Shown here piece after piece: positions 51,001-60,166 of a stretch of 64,000 nucleotides of DNA (the first letter of the stretch is position 1; the number at the start of each line of letters is the position of its first letter). Origin of the DNA: Clostridia bacterium. Its GTDB lineage: Bacteria > Bacillota > DSM-521 > Neomoorellales > SLTJ01. The notes beneath the pieces are model-generated. The model did no database searches and had not been told where the DNA came from. It worked only from the letters and a program-made list of their open reading frames with translations. The stretch is taken from contig SLTJ01000016.1 in the NCBI GenBank assembly GCA_004347685.1, positions 1 through 64,000 of the forward strand, given 5' to 3'. The position numbers were made by a program, and so were the translations under genes.

Positions 51001-53132
51001 AAACAAGCATCAATATTGACGTCGGCGGTACCTTTACCGACTGCTTTATCGTCCGGGATGGCACTTTCTATATGGTAAAGACGCCTACGACGACTTATGA
51101 CCTTTCGGTAGGGTTTATGCGGGCCATCAGGGAAGGTGCGGCCCTCATCGGCATCTCCGTTGATGAGTTGTTACAGGAGACGGAAATCGTCCGGTATTCG
51201 ACTACAGTAGCCATGAACAGCTTGATTCAACGGGAGGGTTCTCTACTGGCCCTGATTACCACAGCGGGGTTTGAGGACGTCATCCATATGGGCAAGGGTG
51301 CCCAGTGGGCTGACGGCCTTACGCCACGGGAGATGCGAAACCTGGGCCGCATGGAAAAGCCCGAACCGCTTGTCCGCCGTGACATGGTGGTAGGGGTGAA
51401 GGAGCGCGTTGATTCCTTTGGCAACGTTCTCATGCCCCTTGACGAGGAAGATTTCCGCGAAAAGCTCGATTTCCTGGTAAACAAAGGGGCCAGGGGATTT
51501 GTGGTCAGCCTGCTCTGGGCCCACGTTAACCCGGTCAATGAGCGCCGTATCAAGGAAATAATCAAGGAAGAATACCCGGAAGTCTACCTCGGAAATATGC
51601 CGGTGGTGCTTTCCAGCGAGGTGCTGTCCAAGGCCCGCGAATATCCCCGGACTATGGCCGCTGTCCTGAACGCCTATTTGCACCAGTCAATGGCTGAGGA
51701 ATTGAACAATATGGCCGATGAACTGCGCTCCATGCAATTCCGTAAACCCATGATGTTGATCCATAACGACGGCGGTATGGCCGAAGTATATCGTACCACT
51801 GCCATCCAGACCTACAACGGCGGGCCGGTGGCCGGGCTTATCGGCAGCGCCCACGTGGCCCGGCTACACAAGTATAACAATGTAGTTGTTTCTGACATGG
51901 GCGGTACCAGTTTTGACCTGGGCCTCATCATTGAAGGGAGTGCCCGCTTTTACGCCTTTCAGCCGGTCATTGACCGGTGGATGGTAGACATAACCATGCT
52001 GGAGACCGTATCTATCGGAGCCGGCGGGGGCTCCATTGCCTGGATGAACGAGGTAGCCGGGAAAAAGCTGGAAGTTGGCCCCATGTCAGCCGGATCCATG
52101 CCCGGCCCGGTCTGCTACGACCAGGGCGGGATCGAGCCCACCGTCACCGATGCCGATGTAGTCCTGGGATACATAAACCCCGAGTATTATCACGGCGGCC
52201 GCATGCGCCTGAACAAGGATAGGGCAGCGCAGGCCATCAGGGAAAAGATCGCCCGGCCCCTTGGACTGGAGGTGGAAGAGGCCGCCCTTTTGATTAAGAA
52301 CATCATTGATAGTCGGGCTGCCGATGCCATCTTTAAAGAAACGGTGTTGCGCGGTCATAACCCTGAGGATTTTATTCTTTTTGCCTTCGGGGGGGCCGGG
52401 CCTACGCATTGCTGTGGCTACGGTTTCCGCGCCGGGGTCCCCAGAATCATGATTTTCCCCTATTCGCCGATTTTCTGCGCCTTTGGTTCGACTACTATGG
52501 ATACAATCCACGTTACCGAGCAGTCCCGGCGGGTGCCTTTGCTCTTACCCGGCGGCCAGGAGTACACGTCGGACTACGCCGCCTTTAACAGGGTGGTCCG
52601 GGAGTTGCAGGAAAGGGCCCTGAAGGAAATCCGTCTGGAAGGTCTGCCTACGGAGGATGTCCTTTTTGCCCTGGAGCTCGGTATGAAGTTTGGTGGGCAG
52701 ATCCACTCGCTGCGTATTACTTCCCCGCGGATGTTTGTTAACTCCCCCGAAGATGTCAAGGCTGTTTACGAAGAGTTTGCCAGGGAGTATGCCCGTGTTT
52801 ATAGCCCCTTCTCCCTCTACCCTGAAGGCGGAGTGGATATTGAAAATTTTTCCCTGAAGGCCATCGTTCCTCAACCCAAACCGGAACTGCCGGTGTTTGA
52901 GCTAAAGGGGACGGTTCCGCCTCGGGTGGCCCTTAAGGGCCGCAGGCCGGCATACTGGGAGGAATATGGTGGTTTCCACCAGACTCCCGTATACGACCAG
53001 AGGCTTTTGGAGTGCGGGAATATCATTGAGGGGCCGGCTATCATAGAAGGGGAAGATACGACCACGGTCCTGCCTCCCGCTACCCAGATGCGAGTTAACC
53101 GGTACCTGAATTGCGAAATAGAGAAATTATAA
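50997..53132 (+). CDS. HyuA-like ATPase subunit (second copy)
   Basis: A 711-aa paralogue of the first HyuA-like protein. It has NIDVGGTFTDCF (about residues 6-17) and VSDMGGTSFDLGLI (about 299-312) ATP-binding motifs, then SIGAGGGSIAWM and PGPVCYDQGG. GTG 50997 overlaps the small-subunit stop and is preceded by GGAGGTGG; the upstream start at 50976 is inside the previous gene. Two non-identical HyuA chains with one HyuB-like chain is the composition of the acetophenone carboxylase core, which spends two ATP per carboxylation. Whether both sites are active here is not known, though the motifs look intact. Confidence 0.8.
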   Translation: MKTSINIDVGGTFTDCFIVRDGTFYMVKTPTTTYDLSVGFMRAIREGAALIGISVDELLQETEIVRYSTTVAMNSLIQREGSLLALITTAGFEDVIHMGKGAQWADGLTPREMRNLGRMEKPEPLVRRDMVVGVKERVDSFGNVLMPLDEEDFREKLDFLVNKGARGFVVSLLWAHVNPVNERRIKEIIKEEYPEVYLGNMPVVLSSEVLSKAREYPRTMAAVLNAYLHQSMAEELNNMADELRSMQFRKPMMLIHNDGGMAEVYRTTAIQTYNGGPVAGLIGSAHVARLHKYNNVVVSDMGGTSFDLGLIIEGSARFYAFQPVIDRWMVDITMLETVSIGAGGGSIAWMNEVAGKKLEVGPMSAGSMPGPVCYDQGGIEPTVTDADVVLGYINPEYYHGGRMRLNKDRAAQAIREKIARPLGLEVEEAALLIKNIIDSRAADAIFKETVLRGHNPEDFILFAFGGAGPTHCCGYGFRAGVPRIMIFPYSPIFCAFGSTTMDTIHVTEQSRRVPLLLPGGQEYTSDYAAFNRVVRELQERALKEIRLEGLPTEDVLFALELGMKFGGQIHSLRITSPRMFVNSPEDVKAVYEEFAREYARVYSPFSLYPEGGVDIENFSLKAIVPQPKPELPVFELKGTVPPRVALKGRRPAYWEEYGGFHQTPVYDQRLLECGNIIEGPAIIEGEDTTTVLPPATQMRVNRYLNCEIEKL

Positions 53133-53153
53133 CAACGGAAGGGAGTGTTTCCC

Positions 53154-55217
53154 ATGGCAGCACCAAGCTGGCAAGAATTGTTAGCCTGGATTTACCCGGT
53201 GCCACCATCACCAGAAGAGGTGGAACTGGCCAGGGCCATTAAGCCGGGTGAGTACGAAATTTACACGGAAAAGCTCAATAACATCTGCCTGGAGGCCAAG
53301 GAGGTCTTCGTCAGGTGCGGGGTGGCCTCTACCATCCTGGCCGGGGATAACATAGTTGGTCTTTATAGCGCAGACGGCGACCTGGTTACAGCCTGGTGTG
53401 GCACCTACCTGCACGCCATAACCTCCCAGTTGCCTATCAAGTATATTCTTAAATACTACCGGGACGATCCTAGCGTTGGCATTAACGAAGGTGATGTGTT
53501 TTACGTCAACGACGCCCTCTACGGTGGCATCCATAACGGTGATCAGATCGCCATCATGCCGATTTTCCACGAAGGCGAACTCATCGCCTGGTCCTGTGCG
53601 GCCGTCCACGAGCCGGAAAGCGGAGGTACGGACCCGGGTAGCTTCCCGGTGAATGCTAAGAGCAGGTATGACGAGGGGTTGAAATTGCCTCCTATAAAGA
53701 TCGGCCACGACTACCAGCTCCATGGCGACGCTCTGGAAATGATCGCTAACATGCTTGGGAGGGCGCCGCGGATGAGTATCCTTGATTTGCGGGCCAGAGT
53801 CAGCGGCGCGGACCGGATGCGGTTGCGGATCCAGGAACTGGCCCGGGACCGGGGGGCAGAGTTCCTCCGGGGCCTGTTTCGCAAGTCAATCATGGACGCG
53901 GAAGAAGGGGCGAGGAAGAGGATTCGAAGCTGGAATGACGGTGTATACCAGGCGGTAGTTTTTAGCGATGTCTATACAGCCGACCCGGCGCTAACCAGGA
54001 TTTTTTTGACTATGTACAAGAAAGACGACCGGCTGATCTTTGACTTTACCGGCACTTCCCCGGAGAACCTTTCCTACTCCCATTCCACCGCAGCAGCAGC
54101 CGTAGCCCATGCGGCTACATATATCTATGCTTACCCCTTCTGGGACCTGCCCATTTCCTGCGGTACCTTTGCGCCCTTTGAATGGGTATTTCCCGAAGGT
54201 ACTGTACTTAATCCTACGCCTACGGCCGCCGTCTCCAATTCTGTAGGCATAGATGCCGGGGTCATGACGGTCCTTCCCATTGTTTTCTCCAAGATGATGT
54301 TTTCCAGTGAAGAAAGGCCCCTGGTTAACGCTTCTTCGGGGGCCTGCGGCCCGTACCCGCTGGTTTCGGGTGTTAACCAGTGGGGAGTGCCTATCGCCGA
54401 TCTCCATAGCTTCATGATGAACTCCATGGGCCAGGGAGCCCGCTCGGATAAAGACGGCATGGACAACTACGGCTTCGTCTGGTGCCACCCGGGGAGGTTT
54501 ACCGACGTAGAGGAAGCCGAAAACGAGTGGCCAGTGTTCCATCTTTCCCAAAGAACCCTGCCCGATACCGGCGGCCCCGGAAAATACCGCGGCGGGGCAG
54601 GAAGCGAACTTATGCTGGTTCCCCACCATGTTCCCTACGTTGTATTTATCACCTTCGGCAGCGGCGGATCCGTGGCCAACGCCAGCCAGGGGCTTTTCGG
54701 CGGCTATCCGGCTCCGGCCGTTGCCTCCTCGGTGCTGGTGAAAAATACGGATCTGCGCCGGAGGATGCCCGCCGGCGGCCAGGGTGTCCCGGCTACCATT
54801 CGTGACCTGGCCGGTCAGAAGTCCCTGAAGGGTGAATATGAATTCCGTGGCCCGCTCCCGCCCACAGTTTGCGGTCAGGATGACATTTACGCCTCGGCCC
54901 GGGGCGGCGGGGCCGGCTATGGAGATGTGCTGGAGCGGGACCCCAGACTGGTCATAGAGGACTTGAGGAAAGGAATTATTACCCCCCAGGCAGCGCGGGA
55001 GGTATATCATGTTATCTTTGACCCAGATTCTCTAACCCTAGATCCGGAAGCCACGGAGTGCGCTCGGCAGCAGGAGCGGGAAAACCGCCTGCGGCGGGGC
55101 AGGACCTATGACGATTTTATGGCCGAGTGGCTGCAGAAGCGGCCCAAGGAAGAAATAATACAGGTCTACGGCACCTGGCCGGACGCAAAACCAGTGGCTC
55201 CGGTAATCAGACTGTAG
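53154..55217 (+). CDS. HyuB-like subunit (carboxylase / hydantoinase B family)
   Basis: A 687-aa HyuB-family protein. It shows SINEGDVFYVND-like GDVFYVNDALYGGIHNGDQ (about residues 119-137), WSCAAVHEPESGGTDPGSFP, DLRARVSGADRMRLRIQEL and a glycine-rich GGPGKYRGGAGSELMLVPHH (about 477-496). The family houses the substrate and carboxyphosphate chemistry in the ketone carboxylases. ATG 53154 with GGAAGGGA at 9 nt is chosen; a GTG at 53145 is in frame. It is 21 nt after the second HyuA gene and 13 nt before the CoA-ligase-like gene. Confidence 0.8.
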   Translation: MAAPSWQELLAWIYPVPPSPEEVELARAIKPGEYEIYTEKLNNICLEAKEVFVRCGVASTILAGDNIVGLYSADGDLVTAWCGTYLHAITSQLPIKYILKYYRDDPSVGINEGDVFYVNDALYGGIHNGDQIAIMPIFHEGELIAWSCAAVHEPESGGTDPGSFPVNAKSRYDEGLKLPPIKIGHDYQLHGDALEMIANMLGRAPRMSILDLRARVSGADRMRLRIQELARDRGAEFLRGLFRKSIMDAEEGARKRIRSWNDGVYQAVVFSDVYTADPALTRIFLTMYKKDDRLIFDFTGTSPENLSYSHSTAAAAVAHAATYIYAYPFWDLPISCGTFAPFEWVFPEGTVLNPTPTAAVSNSVGIDAGVMTVLPIVFSKMMFSSEERPLVNASSGACGPYPLVSGVNQWGVPIADLHSFMMNSMGQGARSDKDGMDNYGFVWCHPGRFTDVEEAENEWPVFHLSQRTLPDTGGPGKYRGGAGSELMLVPHHVPYVVFITFGSGGSVANASQGLFGGYPAPAVASSVLVKNTDLRRRMPAGGQGVPATIRDLAGQKSLKGEYEFRGPLPPTVCGQDDIYASARGGGAGYGDVLERDPRLVIEDLRKGIITPQAAREVYHVIFDPDSLTLDPEATECARQQERENRLRRGRTYDDFMAEWLQKRPKEEIIQVYGTWPDAKPVAPVIRL

Positions 55218-55230
55218 GGAGGTAACATAC

Positions 55231-56547
55231 ATGGAAGACCGCCTCTACTGGAATGAAGCCGTACAGGGCCTGTCGGAGGAGGGGTTGCGCCGCCTTGAGA
55301 GTGAGAGACTGCTGGCTCAATTACAGTATACCCTGCCACGGTCTCCCTTTTACCAGAGGAAATTAAAGGAGGCCGGTGTGGAGCTCGGGGATATTAAAGG
55401 CATCGAAGACCTTCCAAGGCTCCCCTTTACTTATAAGGATGAGCTGCGCCGCAGCCAGGAGATCTCCCCGCCCCTGGGAGAGCACGCTTGCGTCTCCATG
55501 GAGGAAGTTGTACGCATTTATTCTACCAGCGGCACTACGGGCCGGCCGAGCTTCATTGGCCTTACCAGGAACGATGTTGCTGTCTGGAACGAGATTTCGG
55601 CACAAGTTTACTGGACAGCGGGACTCAGAATGACCGACCGGATCGTTCTGGGCTTACCTGGAGGCTTTTTTGTGGCTAGCGCTATTCCTGGCGGTTTTGA
55701 AACCATTGGGGCTGCGGTAATACCGGCCGGTGGTTCCACCGACAGGGTCATCAGCGCCTTTCAAAACCTCAAGGCCGAATGTCTTTTTGGCACGCCGTCC
55801 TACGCTATATACCTGGAGGAGTACCTTCTAAGCAAGGGTATTGATCCCCGCAGCCTGGGGATTAAACGGATTTATGTTGGCGGCGAGCCCGGCGGTGGGG
55901 TGCCACATATCCGCCGGCGCATCGAGGAGGCCTTTGGGGCTGATCTCCTGGAACAGATGGGCAACGGCGATATGGCTCCGGCTATTTTCAGCGAGTGCCA
56001 GTACAAAACTGGGATGCATTTTTGCGCCCAGGGATACGTGGCGATGGAGATTATCAACCCGGACACGGGGGAAAGCCTGCCCCTGAAGAAAGGAACAAAG
56101 GGCGAACTGGTATACAGTTCCTTGCAGCGGGAGTGTATACCCCTTTTCCGGTTCCGTACCCGCGATCTGGTGGAAGTGACGGAGACCAACTGCCCGTGCG
56201 GGAGGTCAAGTGTAGCCATTCGCTGCATAGGCCGCACCGACGACATGATAATCGTCCAGGCTGTCAACGTATTCCCCTCGGCGGTGCGGGATGTAGTAGC
56301 CAGCTTCCGGCCCCGGACCAACGGCGAGATGTTGATAGTCCTTGACGAACCTGGACCGCAGGTAAAGCCACCAGTGAGGATCCAGGTAGAATACGGGCCG
56401 GAGGCCGGGGACCTGTCCCAGCTCAAGCAGGAACTGGAACAACATATCCGGGAGAAGCTGATTTTCCGGGCTGATGTTGAACTTGTCCCGGCCGGCACCT
56501 TGCCGAGGAGCGAGTATAAGGCCAGCCTGGTAAGAAAACCAAAGTAA
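55231..56547 (+). CDS. Phenylacetate-CoA ligase-like acyl-CoA ligase
   Basis: A 438-aa adenylate-forming enzyme of the PaaK type. AMP-binding motifs are YSTSGTTGRPSFIGLT (about residues 91-106), GEPGGGVPHIRRRIEEAFG (about 217-235) and FRTRDLVEVT. A CPCGRSS stretch and the C-terminal GRTDDMIIVQAVNVFPSAV (about 336-354) follow, as in PaaK. It probably activates the acid made by the carboxylase to its CoA thioester. This parallels benzoylacetate-CoA ligase beside apc in Aromatoleum, or acetoacetate activation after acetone carboxylation. The actual acid is unknown. Confidence 0.8.
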   Translation: MEDRLYWNEAVQGLSEEGLRRLESERLLAQLQYTLPRSPFYQRKLKEAGVELGDIKGIEDLPRLPFTYKDELRRSQEISPPLGEHACVSMEEVVRIYSTSGTTGRPSFIGLTRNDVAVWNEISAQVYWTAGLRMTDRIVLGLPGGFFVASAIPGGFETIGAAVIPAGGSTDRVISAFQNLKAECLFGTPSYAIYLEEYLLSKGIDPRSLGIKRIYVGGEPGGGVPHIRRRIEEAFGADLLEQMGNGDMAPAIFSECQYKTGMHFCAQGYVAMEIINPDTGESLPLKKGTKGELVYSSLQRECIPLFRFRTRDLVEVTETNCPCGRSSVAIRCIGRTDDMIIVQAVNVFPSAVRDVVASFRPRTNGEMLIVLDEPGPQVKPPVRIQVEYGPEAGDLSQLKQELEQHIREKLIFRADVELVPAGTLPRSEYKASLVRKPK

Positions 56548-56565
56548 GACATTTAGATTATCAGT

Positions 56566-56617
56566 ACGCGGCCTTCTCACCCGGGTGTCCCGCGGCGTCA
56601 CCTGGGTGATGCCGCGT
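56566..56617 (+). terminator. Long inverted repeat between the ligase and UroD-like genes
   Basis: ACGCGGC (56566-56572) pairs with GCCGCGT (56611-56617), and inside it TCACCC pairs with GGGTGA. There is no T tract. It may be an attenuator, processing site or weak terminator that separates expression of the carboxylase genes from the UroD-like gene. A TAAGGAGG right after it has no start at the proper distance. Confidence 0.45.
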
Positions 56618-56684
56618 TTAAGGAGGATTTTAAGAAGGTTTGTAGAAAGTAAATTTATCCTACATGATCAAGGAGATGACGGCT

Positions 56685-57713
56685 GTGCTGCCGAGAGAGC
56701 GGGTGCAACGCTTCTTCCGTGGCCTGACGGTTGACAGGCCGCCCTTTATCCCCCTGATCTATACCCTGGCTGCGGAGCTGGCCCAGGTGCCTGTAAGGGA
56801 GATGGCCACCAATCCCACCAGATTGGCCAATGCCCTTTCAGCCTGTCAAAAACTTTTCGGTTTTGATGCGGTCACGGCAGTTTTTGACCTCACCCTGGAG
56901 GCCGAAGTCCTGGGGGCCGAAGTCCTGGGGGCCGGGGTGGAGTGGCCGGAAGGTGGCTGGCCCTGTCAGGCCGCGGGCGAGGTGGATGTCAGGCTGGTAC
57001 CGCCGGCCGAGCTTCTGGCTTCAGGCAGACTGGGGGCCGCCGTCGAGGCCGTCAAGAGGCTAGCTGCCACGCCGGGGCGCCAAGCGGCCGTGGTGGCTGT
57101 CGTTACCGGACCGGTAACCTTGAGCGTATATCTTGGCGGGCAGGATTGTCTCGCCGGTTGCCTGCGGGGTGAAGCGGCTGCGGAAAGGATATGGCGGCTT
57201 AGCCAGGAGATGGTCACGGTCAGGGTACGCCACCTGGGCGAAATGCAAGTAGATGCGGTCCTGGTGTGCGAACCGGAAATTGGACAGATGCCCATTGAAT
57301 TCTTGCCGCAGGCGGTCAGCGCCTTTACGCCTATTTGGAATACCGTTCGGTTTTACGACCGGCCGGCCATTCTTTATGCGAAGCCCGACGGCAATATCGT
57401 CGAGCACCTTATGAAGATACTACCCCAGGGGCCCGTAGGTCTGATTTGGTCCGCGGCGGCCAGGGATACCTTGCCTTCGGTGGCCGAAATGGCAGCCAAG
57501 TATAACACCTATCTGGGATTGGGTCTGGGGGCAGAAATGTTTTCTCCTGCCTGCACCGACAGGCAGGGTTATCTGAAGGAAGTGGAACGGTTAGCCGGCA
57601 GTATTTCCTGCTTTTACAGTACGGCTGAGGAAATACCCCCGCATACGCGGCCGCAGGAAATTCAGGCCATGATGCAGGAGCTTTCTTCTTATTGCGCCGC
57701 CAAGGCGGGTTGA
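56685..57713 (+). CDS. Uroporphyrinogen decarboxylase family protein, methyltransferase-like
   Basis: A 342-aa UROD-superfamily protein. It begins LPRERVQRFFRGLTVDRPPFIP, as in MtaA/CmuA-type corrinoid:coenzyme methyltransferases. It also has VVTGPVTLSVYLGG (about residues 135-148) and YAKPDGNIVEHL (about 231-242). It lacks the usual heme-pathway context, so it is more likely a methyltransferase or an enzyme of unknown reaction than HemE. GTG 56685 with AAGGAG at 9 nt fits better than ATG 56664. A 15-bp direct duplication (GAAGTCCTGGGGGCC twice, about 56905-56934) repeats the residues EVLGA. Confidence 0.65.
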   Translation: MLPRERVQRFFRGLTVDRPPFIPLIYTLAAELAQVPVREMATNPTRLANALSACQKLFGFDAVTAVFDLTLEAEVLGAEVLGAGVEWPEGGWPCQAAGEVDVRLVPPAELLASGRLGAAVEAVKRLAATPGRQAAVVAVVTGPVTLSVYLGGQDCLAGCLRGEAAAERIWRLSQEMVTVRVRHLGEMQVDAVLVCEPEIGQMPIEFLPQAVSAFTPIWNTVRFYDRPAILYAKPDGNIVEHLMKILPQGPVGLIWSAAARDTLPSVAEMAAKYNTYLGLGLGAEMFSPACTDRQGYLKEVERLAGSISCFYSTAEEIPPHTRPQEIQAMMQELSSYCAAKAG

Positions 57714-57782
57714 TTTGTTTGGGAGATCCCACTTTTTTTACCTGTTTTACCTGGGCGCGTTTTTTGCTAGGGGGTGACACCG

Positions 57783-60125
57783 GTGGCAGGCCTTTCCCAA
57801 CTTGACGTATATAAACTGATGTCCCTGCGCCAGGCGAGCCTGCACATCTTCGCGGCCATGCAGGATGGGGGAGTCGTTGCCCTTGTTCCAGAAGAAGCTG
57901 GGAAGCTGGCGGATTGCGAGGTGTCTCTGCTTATGCTGGTTGATAAGCAGAGGAATGAGCTTATTCCCTGTGCATGGCAAGGATTGGAAATAGTGAACAG
58001 AGAACTGATGGGTGTCCACATGGGTAAGGGGATGCTTGGCAGGGTTGCCTTATTGCGCCGGCCGGAAGCATGTTACTATCCGAACATGGACCTTTTCCTG
58101 CACTACCTGATGCAGCCAGAAGAACTGAAGGCGGCCCTGGCTGTCCCGATCACCTATGGGCAAGAGGTCGTTGGCGTCCTAACTGTCGGCAGTCACCTCT
58201 GCCGCGCCTTTGATTTTGCCACCTCCTGGATCCTTGGGGAACTGGCGAAAGACATAGGGATCGCGCTCAAGTTTTGCGATCTCCTTGATTTATTTAAGCA
58301 GCGGAGCCGGCAGGTATCCTCCCTGGTGGAGCTTTACGAGGTCATGGGTAGCCTGGGATTAGAGGGACAGGTTGAACAGGGTCTGGGAAAGATATGCGAG
58401 ATCATGGACGTAGAAATGGCCGGCTATGTGGCAGCCAGGGACAGTCAAGGGCTTGACCCTTCTTCCTGGACTTTTTTTCCGGTGGATGTCTTGCCAAGGG
58501 GGACCTTCGCCAGCCTCTTGCCCCTGGCCGAGGAGGTATTCCGTATCGGGAAGCCGATGGTATGCAACCGGTTCCACCCCAGCTACTGGAACGGCGAAGA
58601 TAGATTTATCAGGGTGCACGAACTACGCAACCTCTTGCTCCTGCCGCTGGAATTTGATCAGAGGAGAACAGGTGTCTTTTATTTGGGCAACAAGAGGGAG
58701 GGACGGTTCTGCAGGGACGACTTGAGCCTGGCCCAACTTTTTGCGAGGCACCTGGCTATTTTGGTGGAAAACAGGCGCCTGTACCAGGAGCAGAAACGGC
58801 AATCAAACCTAATGTATGAGCTGAAACAGGCGGTGGAGCAGCAAAACGAGAAGCTGAAGCGGGTCCTGGCAGTCCACGACGAGCTTATCCAACACGTATT
58901 GCGTGGGGATGAAATTGACGATATTACTAGAAGCATCAGCAATCTGGTTGGCAACCCGGTTATAGTGCGGGACCGATTCTTGAAGATTGTCTCCTGCACG
59001 GATACCACTTTTTTGTTTAATGATGCCCTGACAGGCGAGCAAGTACGCAGGTATTTTCAGGAAACAGAAGCCAACCGCAGGCCGGTATACATCTCCAGTA
59101 AAGAAGTGCCAGGAATAGGTAAACCGCTGTTGATAGCGCCCATCACGACGGGAGGAAATACCCTGGGGTTTATTTCTGTCATTGACGCCTGCCATCCCTT
59201 AGGGGAGCTGGAGGCAATGATTGTTGAGCAAGGGAGTACGGTCCTGGCGTTGAAGATGGTGCAGCAAAGGGTTGCCTTGGAGGTAGAGCAGCGACTTAAG
59301 GGGGATTTCATCGAGGACCTCCTTGCCGGAGCCATCAGCGACCCGGAACAAGTGTACCGGCAGGCCATGCTGCTGGGTTTGAACCTTGAAGTTCCACACC
59401 AGATTATATTGGTGAGCGTTGAAGGCAGGCCGGTAGCTGACTTTGATTTCAGAGGGAGGCTTATAGAATATATTCATAAAGCTATAGGCCAGCGACTACC
59501 GGACAGCCTGATCGTAGGTAAAGGAGAATTAGTGGTCATTCTAATCCCGGCTGCCTACAGCAAGGGAAGTACCCACCAGGGTACGGCCAGGCAGTTGGGA
59601 GAGAAGATAATGGTTGCTCTAACGAAGGCCTTTCCGGATATATACCCAATTGTAATTATAGGTCGCCCATGCCAGAAGCTTATGGATTACCAGAGCAGTT
59701 ACCATGAAGCCAGAAAACTGGTTGAGATATCTAGGTCTGCCTCCTATGCCGGTAGGGTGATCACCTATGAAGATCTGAAGGTGGAAAGGCTTCTGTTGGA
59801 AATGGCCGATAAGGCGTATGCCGGCAATTTCATTGATGAAATCCTGGGGGCTCTCATCGAGTATGACAAAAAGCATAATAGTCACCTGGTGGAAACCCTG
59901 ACAGTTTACCTGCGGAATGATTGTAGGCTAGACCTGGCGGCAAGGGAGTTGTTCGTTCACAAGAACACACTGAAGTACAGGTTACAAAGGATCAGAGAGA
60001 TTACCGGGTTAGACATCCAGGACGCAGAAGTCCGTTTCAAGCTATTGTTGGCCCTTCGGATGTATTCCCTTGGTGGATATCGTGGCCAGGGCCAAACCGG
60101 CATACGAAGCAGTAGCATGCCCTAG
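57783..60125 (+). CDS. GAF-domain PucR/CdaR-family transcriptional regulator
   Basis: A 780-aa regulator. Two GAF-like sensor domains (about residues 15-165 and 180-330) are joined by a coiled coil (EQKRQSNLMYELKQAVEQQN, about 330-365). A CdaR-type middle domain (about 370-650) and the C-terminal PucR helix-turn-helix follow (DCRLDLAARELFVHKNTLKYRLQRI, about 715-745). Such proteins usually activate catabolic genes in response to a small molecule; relatives include regulators of purine, sugar-diacid and aromatic use. It is encoded in the same direction as, and just after, the carboxylase, ligase and UroD-like genes, so it is the likely local regulator. Start GTG 57783 follows TAGGGGG. Confidence 0.8.
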   Translation: MAGLSQLDVYKLMSLRQASLHIFAAMQDGGVVALVPEEAGKLADCEVSLLMLVDKQRNELIPCAWQGLEIVNRELMGVHMGKGMLGRVALLRRPEACYYPNMDLFLHYLMQPEELKAALAVPITYGQEVVGVLTVGSHLCRAFDFATSWILGELAKDIGIALKFCDLLDLFKQRSRQVSSLVELYEVMGSLGLEGQVEQGLGKICEIMDVEMAGYVAARDSQGLDPSSWTFFPVDVLPRGTFASLLPLAEEVFRIGKPMVCNRFHPSYWNGEDRFIRVHELRNLLLLPLEFDQRRTGVFYLGNKREGRFCRDDLSLAQLFARHLAILVENRRLYQEQKRQSNLMYELKQAVEQQNEKLKRVLAVHDELIQHVLRGDEIDDITRSISNLVGNPVIVRDRFLKIVSCTDTTFLFNDALTGEQVRRYFQETEANRRPVYISSKEVPGIGKPLLIAPITTGGNTLGFISVIDACHPLGELEAMIVEQGSTVLALKMVQQRVALEVEQRLKGDFIEDLLAGAISDPEQVYRQAMLLGLNLEVPHQIILVSVEGRPVADFDFRGRLIEYIHKAIGQRLPDSLIVGKGELVVILIPAAYSKGSTHQGTARQLGEKIMVALTKAFPDIYPIVIIGRPCQKLMDYQSSYHEARKLVEISRSASYAGRVITYEDLKVERLLLEMADKAYAGNFIDEILGALIEYDKKHNSHLVETLTVYLRNDCRLDLAARELFVHKNTLKYRLQRIREITGLDIQDAEVRFKLLLALRMYSLGGYRGQGQTGIRSSSMP

Positions 60126-60166
60126 CTATATACGCAGGTCTGTGTGAAATCGGGTGGGGAGGAATA

